A stretch of 64,000 bases of DNA from Trichomonas vaginalis G3 (taxonomy: Eukaryota; Parabasalia; Trichomonadida; Trichomonadidae). The translations under genes were made by a program, and so were the position numbers. The stretch covers positions 23,717,585-23,781,584 of the forward strand of contig NC_067205.1 in NCBI RefSeq assembly GCF_026262505.1, given 5' to 3'. The notes beneath the pieces are model-generated. The model made no database searches. It was given only the letters and a program-made list of their open reading frames with translations, and was not told where the DNA came from. This document shows, piece by piece, positions 56,846-64,000 of this stretch (the stretch's first letter is position 1; every line of letters begins with the position of its first letter).

Positions 56846-59800
56846 TTATATGTCATAATAGAACCCACGTGGACCAAGCTTTACTTTCTTCCTGACTGAG
56901 TTTTTAACTCTTCTTTTTCCTTCATTGCCACTACTTTCACTAGATGAAGTTACTTCTTCACTACTTTCACTTTGTTCTACTCTTCTTCTTTGGTGTCGCT
57001 TTGGTAACTTGCCCTCTGCTTCAAGTTGTTGCATCTTTGCATTATGTTCATCTAGTATGTTGCAAATTTCCCATGTCCTTTTTGCCTTTTGGCTCTGGTC
57101 GCCCATCTCAGGTAACCTATATCCTAGAAAGAGTTTGTCATAGTTTGTATTTGAGTCTTCGCGTATTGTTTGCATGACTCTTTCCTGAGTTTCCGGTTCA
57201 AGCTCTTCAAACAGTGCCTGTCCATATGGAATATGCTCGTTTCCAAATATATGTTTTTGTAGCCATTCTGGTTTTCTTTCCATGTTACCAACTATATCTT
57301 TTGTGAATGGGAAAGCTTTTACCCAATCTTTCAGTCTTTCGTCATTTATTTCTGTAGTTGGTTTTATTTTGTCAAGGAACATGTTTTTCAATACTAACAT
57401 TTCATTTGGTACTGTCCATTTGAGTTTTCTTAAATATTCATCCCTTCTCAGTTCATTGTCTGCAAAGTAAGTTTTTATGACATTTTGTAAACTTTCGTTT
57501 GCAAGGTCATGTACAATAGGTTCTCTTCCTTCTCCCTCCCTAACTTTCTTTCTAAACTCTTCACCAAATATACCATCTCTATGGTTCTGTGTAGTTCTTT
57601 GAGATAAATGTTCTAGAACGTCAGGTGTTATATTTCCATCAGCCATGTTCATTTCATACTGGTTCAAAATATCTGCATCTTTCATATCTTTCAATGGCAT
57701 TAAAGCCGCGCTGAAAATACCAGCTATATCTGGTTCACCATTGACTTCCATTGCGTCTACAACTTCTTGGAATTGTGGTTGTAAGTTTATGAACCACCTA
57801 TCCGGGTTAGCTTTATGACCCCATCTCATTGTAGTTCCATCGTCTGCAGAAACAAAAGTAGGTTTGTTTCCATCTTGGTTAGGTTCTGAATGAACTTTAA
57901 ACAATGTTTCATTTCTATATGTTTTCTTGAAATTTAACCTTTTATTTTCACCGAGTTCATCCGAAGATTGAACGTTAAATGCTCGTAAGTAAAAAGGGTT
58001 GTTGTATTTGTGTACATTTTCTTTCAGTACTTCCATTCTATGCTGAATATTTTCATCTGGTGTTGGAGTCTTTTGTATGTCGGCAAACATTTTTCGATAT
58101 TCTTCTACTATGTCAGCCGAATTTTTTTTAGACTCTTGGAAATATTCCATATTCTCCGCATACTCTTGTTGAGGGTCAAGATTTTTCGGCTGTTCCAAAT
58201 CTTCATCTAGTTCTGTGAAGTTAGTTTCCAAAGGAAGGACTTGTTCGTTTCCTTCAGGCTCTTCTAGCTGTTGTTGCTGAACTATTTCTTCCATGTCTGG
58301 TTGTATCTGAACTTCTTCCTGTGGAGTTTCTTGTACCTCATCTGCTGGCATTTCATATATTCCGAGACCGTTTCAACAATTTCCCTATCTACGTCATCCG
58401 CATTCATAAGCTTTTGTTCTTTCGTTCCGTCTCTATTTTTTACGCGTTTCATGACGAAAGTTGAATTGTCATTTAGCTCTGACATCAAATATCTCGGAGT
58501 AAATTCATCCATGTCATTTGATGATATGCTATTAAATCATATCCCTTAGCGAGCTTGTATTTTCCAGGTTTGAGATTATATCCGTTTTGGTGCTGAGCCA
58601 TAAAGCTAAATAGGTTCGGGTCAGTATTTCCATCCTTGAACTTCCAATAGCTTCTTTATATTCTGTCACTAAAGTCAATACTATCTGGAAACCACACTCT
58701 TCTTTAAGCATTTTTAAGAATTCTTGGTTTCCTTGTTCTCTACTTCTTTTATGTCCTTGCTCTGTTTTGTGTTGTTGTTGTGCTGGATTTTGAACTGTTG
58801 GTTGCTGTGCTGGTTTTGAACTGTTGGTTTGGTTGTTGTTGTTGTGCTGATTTTGAACTGTTGGTTGTTGTGTTGGTTTTGGTGCATGCCTGTGTCTGTG
58901 TCCATGTGACGATGTAAATGTTCTAGGTAGTCCTGGTGCAGGTGCTTCTCTTGGAGGGTTTGGTGGTATATAAATTCCACCAGCTGGCACATATGTTCCA
59001 TCTGCAGCGTAATGTCCTACCTGACTTTTCGTTCTTAAGAAAGCATTTACTAGGTCTGTTTGTGGTCTGTTGTAACTCTTTTTCTTGACTTTTCACAACA
59101 GTTGCTCTAACGGCGTCATAGGCACTTTGAACTGCCTGTCTCGTTGCTGCATCTGTTATTTTCGTCATATTTTGTGCTACTTCTCTTAACTCGTTGTCGA
59201 AACCTTCAGACTTCAGTTTCTTTCCAGATGAGAAGTCGTTCACTTGTTTCACCTTACTAAAGAGCTTCGAAGGCGTTCTTAAAGTCAGCATTTGTTAAAG
59301 CTTCATTTGAACTGTCTTCATCCGCTTGTATTTTTGTCCTTATTGACCCTATGAGTTGGGCTGCTTTAGCGTTGCTTGGGCATCTAACCAGTCATTGTGC
59401 TTTTATATATTCTGCGCTTTTCATTGCCTTTTGCATGGCTGCGTCGTTATTTTTACTTTCTTGTGCTAAGTTTTCATACTGTACGTTTGGTTTTGCAACT
59501 GTAAAAGTTTTTCTGCCTTTACAGTTGCTTCAACTTCTTTTTTATACTCATCGCTATCCATATATGTCTTCAGGCTTTTTGTTTTATCTCTTCATCTTTC
59601 AGTACTTATATCGAGTAGTATGTTTTTCAAATTTATGACATCTTGTTCCATTTTTGCTACTTCTGCTGCTTTTTCTGACACTTTTTTCGCATATTCCTCT
59701 GTACTTAGTTCTTTCAGTTGTTCTTCTTCTTCTTTTCTCTACGTTTAACTCATTGAGTTTCTTTGTGTGTCTGTCATATTCTAGTTTCTTTTCGTTTTCA

Positions 59801-60126
59801 CCTATTTGCTTCTGTATGTCTATGTTTGACTTTTTGACATCTGCTATTTGATTTTTGAGTGAACTCAAATTCATTTGACTTTGAGGGTTATAGGCTGTTC
59901 CGTCTGCAGCTCCACCATAGCCTGCCATTTTCGCTAAAAGTGCCGCTCTTAAACCTCCACTCTGTGCACCAATAACTCGGTTTAAAAGCATAGGGTTGCT
60001 TGACATTGTTGCAACATAGTGTCATTCATAATTTGTTTTCAACTGTTGTTGTGGTTGTCAGTCTTACTATTGGATGTTCAATGCTCTCTTCCTCTTACGT
60101 ATATTCTTACGTAGCTTACGTGGCAT
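56846..60126 (-). pseudogene. Long coiled-coil and low-complexity virion-type gene region, element C (broken; one long open part)
   Basis: Counterpart of 15520-18887. A 501-codon open stretch (56846-58351) shows acidic Gln-rich sequence, a middle with FYLRAFNVQSSDELGENKR and RWGHKANPDRWFINLQPQF, and a Ser/Glu-rich basic end (PKRHQRRRVEQSESSEEV). The rest toward 60126 holds the Asn/Gln/His-rich tract, coiled coils and the basic start MPRKLRKNIRKRKR. No known family. Length and composition fit a large internal virion protein. Confidence 0.65.
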
Positions 60127-60184
60127 TTTAAGTGAAGTTAAAAAGCGGCTTTTGACAGATGGAACACATACTTTTTCAGTAAGG

Positions 60185-61187
60185 ACATATGAGGTGAGAT
60201 GTCACCTGTTTTCTCACCTCATTTCTCACCCGTTGAATTTTCATGAATTTCTTCGTAAAGACTTTGTTAAGACTTCTTCGTAAAGACTTTGTCAAGACTT
60301 CTTTGTTAAGACTTCTTCGTAAAGACTTTGTCAAGACTTCTTCGTAAAGACTTTGTTAAGACTTCTTCGTAAATGACCAAAAATATATTTTAGGTGAAGA
60401 GGTGAGATTTCACCTCTTTTTTCACCTCATTTCTCACCTCTTGAATTTTCATGAATTTCTTCGTAAAGACTTTGTTGAGATTTCTTCATCTAATTTCTCA
60501 TGAACTTTCTTGTCTATGTTTTGTTGAGATTTCTTCGTAAAGACTTTGTTGAGATTTCTTCGTAAATGACCCTAGTAGTATATTTTTGGTGTAAATTTCA
60601 TGAAAATTCAGAGGGTGAAAAATTAGGTGAAAAAACAGGTGAAATCTCACCTCTTCACCTAAACATTATTTTTGGTGTAAAATTCAAGAGGGTGAAAAAT
60701 TAGGTGAAAAAACAGGTGAAATCTCACCTCTTCACCTAAAATATATTTTTGGTGTAAATTTCATGAAAATTCAAGAGGTGAGAAATGAGGTGAAAAAACA
60801 GGTGAAATCTCACCTCTTCACCTAAACATTATTTTTGGTGTAAATTTCATGAAAATTCAACGGGTGAGAAATGAGGTGAGAAAACAGGTGACATCTCACC
60901 TCTTCACCTAAACATTATTTTTGGTGTAAATTTCATGAAAATTCAACGGGTGAAAATGAGGTGAGAAAACAGGTGACATCTCACCTCTTCACCTAAACAT
61001 TATTTTGGTGTAAATTTCATGAAAATTCAACGGGTGAGAAATGAGGTGAGAAAACAGGTGAAATCTCACCTCTTCACCTAAACATTATTTTTGGTGTAAA
61101 TTTCATGAAAATTCAACGGGTGAGAAATGAGGTGAGAAAACAGGTGACATCTCACCTCTTCACCTAAACATTATTTTTGTCTGATTT
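60185..61187. repeat. Palindrome-rich terminal repeat zone, element C
   Basis: About nine palindrome modules (GGTGAGATTTCACC, GGTGACATCTCACC and similar) spaced by roughly 90-120 bp, more than in B (14869-15510). The 37-bp KilA-N piece lies at 60482-60518. No gene. Confidence 0.85.
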
Positions 61188-61765
61188 TACGAAGAAGTCT
61201 TGACAAAACATTTACGAAGAAGTCTTGACAAAACATTTACGAAGAAGTCTTGACAAAACATTTACGAAGAAGTCTTGACAAAACATTTACGAAGAAGTCT
61301 TGACAAAACATTTACGAAGAAGTCTTGACAAAACATTTACGAAGAAGTCTTGACAAAACATTTACGAAGAAGTCTTGACAAAACATTTACGAAGAAGTCT
61401 TGACAAAACATTTACGAAGAAGTCTTGACAAAACATTTACGAAGAAGTCTTGACAAAACATTTACGAAGAAGTCTTGACAAAACATTTACGAAGAAGTCT
61501 TGACAAAACATTTACGAAGAAGTCTTGACAAAACATTTACGAAGAAAAGTCTTGACAAAACATTTACGAAGAAGTCTTGACAAAAACATTTACGAAGAAG
61601 TCTTGACAAAACATTTACGAAGAAGTCTTGACAAAACATTTACGAAGAAGTCTTGACAAAACATTTACGAAGAAGTCTTGACAAAACATTTACGAAGAAA
61701 GTCTTGACAAAACATTTACGAAGAAGTCTTGACAAAACATTTACGAAGAAGTCTTGACAAAACAT
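61188..61765. repeat. 25-bp satellite, about 23 copies, element C
   Basis: Units of TTACGAAGAAGTCTTGACA plus AAACAT; a few units are longer by one or two bases. Element B has about 38 units. Confidence 0.95.
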
Positions 61766-62039
<274 letters not shown>

Positions 62040-62040
62040 C

Positions 62041-62123
62041 CACAAAAAGAAATTATCCGATGTGATCCAAAAAAATATAAAACCAAAAATAATTGTTATA
62101 ATTTAAATGAAGAAGTAATTTAA
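62041..62123 (+). pseudogene. Host coding remnant beyond element C
   Basis: Lys/Asn-rich sequence open to a stop, possibly the 3' end of the host gene whose other part is 39027-39356. It begins with the CACAA duplication. Which frame was used is not certain. Confidence 0.3.
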
Positions 62124-62163
62124 AACGATTTTATTTATGATCAAATTTTATATATTTGAGAAA

Positions 62164-63103
62164 GGGACAAACTATCCAGTGTCACTTTTCAAAGGAATAA
62201 AAAAAATAATAAAGATGGGGAACAGGACAAATTTGCCACACGGCACTTTTTTTAGAAAATTAATGGAGCGGAGCGATACTCTGCTGCAGGAGCCCAAAGG
62301 CTCCCAATCATTACGAAAGGGAGCCTCAGGGCTCCTGAGAATCCATCAGCAGAGGCCTTTTCATTTGGCCTCTGCTGATCAAAGATTCGGCGAAGCCATT
62401 CTTCGTCTCAGGAGTCCCAAGGCTCCCAATCATTACGAAAGGGAGCCTCAGGGCTCCTGAGAATCCATCAGCAGAGGCCTTTTCATTTGGCCTCTGCTGA
62501 TCAAAGATTCGGCGAAGCCATTCTTCGTCTCAGGAGTCCCAAGGTCCCAATCATTACGAAAGGGAGCCTCAGGGCTCCTGAGAATCCATCAGCAGAGCCT
62601 TTTCATTTGGCCTCTGCTGATCAAAGATTCGGCGAAGCCATTCTTCGTCTCAGGAGTCCCAAGGCTCCCAATCATTACGAAAGGGAGCCTCAGGGCTCCT
62701 GAGAAACCTCTTTGAGAAGGTTTTCTTAAAGAAAACCTTCTCAAAGATGATTGTCAGCATTCACTCAAAATCTACCAAGAGTTTCAAAGTTTCAAATCTA
62801 TCTGAAATGAAGCTTTGAATCTCTTGTATATCTAATTGTAGAGGTACCTTTTCAAAATGTCTTCTATTGATTAAATTTAATCAGTAAAAGTCATTTTGAA
62901 AAGGTACATCTCTATAATTGCTATTGAGCATTCACTCTTGGAACCTTGGAGCTCTTGTGTAGTGCATGAAAACTCCAAGATTCTAGCATAAAACATATAT
63001 CATAGACATAATTTCTTCAAATATAATTTAAGGTTATTTTAAAAAATTAGAAAAGCGTAATTTAAGGTTATTGAAAAAGTGACACCTGGCAAATTTGTCC
63101 CGC
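62164..63103. mobile_element. MITE-like non-autonomous DNA transposon, hairpin-rich
   Basis: The right end (63076-63103) carries GTGACACCTGGCAAATTTGTCCC. Its complement matches GGGACAAACTATCCAGTGTCAC at 62164-62185 and, better, GGACAAATTTGCCACACGGC at 62225-62244, so there are two candidate left ends and perhaps a nested insertion. The interior has no transposase gene. It holds the 122-bp array and two strong hairpins: CTTTGAGAAGGTTTTCTT with its complement near 62709-62745, and GGTACCTTTTCAAAATG with its complement near 62847-62908. No clear target duplication was found, so the superfamily is unassigned. Confidence 0.6.
62287..62704. repeat. 122-bp tandem repeat array, about 3.4 copies
   Basis: Units begin CAGGAG at 62287, 62409, 62531 and 62651. 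Each holds nested hairpins: GGAGCC/GGCTCC pairs and AGCAGAGGCC...GGCCTCTGCT. GC content is well above the surroundings. The open frames seen across it are by-products of the repeat. Confidence 0.9.
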
Positions 63104-64000
63104 ACTCTATATATTTTTTTGGATCAAATCCATTTTAATAGAATTTATATACTATTCATCTATTAGTAAACACTACCGTATATTATTTTTTAAGCTATCT
63201 TATTTTTTGAACTTTTATTCAAATCTTTGGTCGCAAGAAGAATTGCATGATAAATAAAAACATTTAATCAAAGTCAATTTTATTTTTCATATTCAAATGG
63301 ACTGAGTGTTAACGTTTAACATTTTTTGCTAATTGTCGTCAAAAATTAGGCGTAAAGCAAAAATTGATATTTCATATGGTTTTATGATAGATAAGCATTA
63401 TATTCCCACTCATTATATTCGTAAATTTTGAGGTTTATCCTTCGCTTTTAAGATCATTGAATTTGATTTTTATAGAAAATAGCTATATATTAGAAAATAA
63501 TATGAGTTTATGTGATATTATTTTTCAGAAGATTTCATTCTATATGCCTATGAAAAGTACTCTCAAAACTAACTTTTTCCTAATTATAATTAAATCTAGA
63601 ATATTGTATTATGCTTAGTATTATTTCATTTTTCTCATTCAATTTAGAATTTACAAATGTCAAAAAATTGAGAGCTGTCACTTTTGATGAATTTCTGTTT
63701 ATTACACTTTCGATTCTGTGTCATAACGAGGTATAAAAATTTCATTTTACAATGAATTTAATGTCTTTTTTAATAATCTTACGTTCTCCATTTAAAAAAT
63801 TATATTTCTTTTATAGATCCATCATAATTAATGCACACCATTTTAGTACCTCGACCAAAGCATTATAGATATAGCAATCTTAGCAAGTTCCCTGCATATT
63901 ATGTCGTTATCCTTTAATAAAATCAGATGGAAATTATTCGTTATTACCAAAAGACGAACTTTATCAGAAGCTTTAATATTCTGGTTATCATTCTTTTCAA
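63104..64000. other. Host AT-rich region, no gene seen
   Basis: No convincing coding sequence, RNA gene or repeat. Short A/T runs only. Confidence 0.6.

Noticed and set aside
62137-62702. Repeat-encoded proteins with LRSPKAPNHYEREPQG units
   Set aside because: They follow from the 122-bp hairpin array; no start context or coding composition.

Overview
The window looks like nuclear DNA of a parabasalid protist, most likely Trichomonas vaginalis or a close relative. It is AT-rich, host genes are short and show no introns, one host gene starts right after a TCATTT initiator-like box, and most of the DNA is large virus-like elements of the Polinton/Maverick and Polinton-like-virus (PLV) kind that fill such genomes. 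The species call is inference from content; no database was searched.

Layout. 1-9823 is the right part of element A, a diverged virus-like element with integrase, fibre genes, a minor capsid candidate, packaging ATPase and small virion-type genes. It ends in a 49-bp near-palindrome and abuts the 3' remnant of a host short-chain dehydrogenase gene (9824-9987). 10050-13739 is host DNA with one hypothetical gene and a protein kinase. 13740-36646 is element B, complete from end to end: target duplication GTATG, homopolymer tails, terminal inverted repeats. 36647-39356 is host DNA with an SLC35F-type transporter and part of an unidentified gene. 39357-62039 is element C, a near-identical copy of B in opposite orientation with its own target duplication (CACAA). 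62040-64000 is host DNA with a hairpin-rich MITE-like repeat.

Elements B and C (about 22.8 and 22.5 kb between tails) carry, from the satellite end to the methyltransferase end: a long coiled-coil/low-complexity gene region, a probable double-jelly-roll major capsid protein, a probable minor capsid (penton) protein, an SF3 helicase, a small acidic-tailed protein (SSB candidate), an A32/FtsK-type packaging ATPase, a KilA-N protein, a Pol III-type tRNA-like sequence, an HNH endonuclease, two members of one virion-type family, a retroviral-type integrase, a phage-like tail-fibre (collar domain) gene, small membrane-active proteins and a Dam-like adenine methyltransferase. I see no protein-primed DNA polymerase B and no adenain-like protease. 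All three elements are broken. By eye B and C each have about 25-35 breaks and visible A perhaps five to ten. The close match of B to C and the clear target duplications suggest recent insertion.

The most unusual observations are: poly-A/poly-T tails lying inside the target duplications; terminal hairpins whose stems differ in sequence but keep their architecture; repeated divergent gene pairs separated by only 16-18 bp; dispersed GGTGAGATCTCACC palindromes beside gene ends, one variant showing paired change; a 37-bp piece of the KilA-N gene lying in the terminal repeat zone; and a tRNA-like gene inside a virus-like element.
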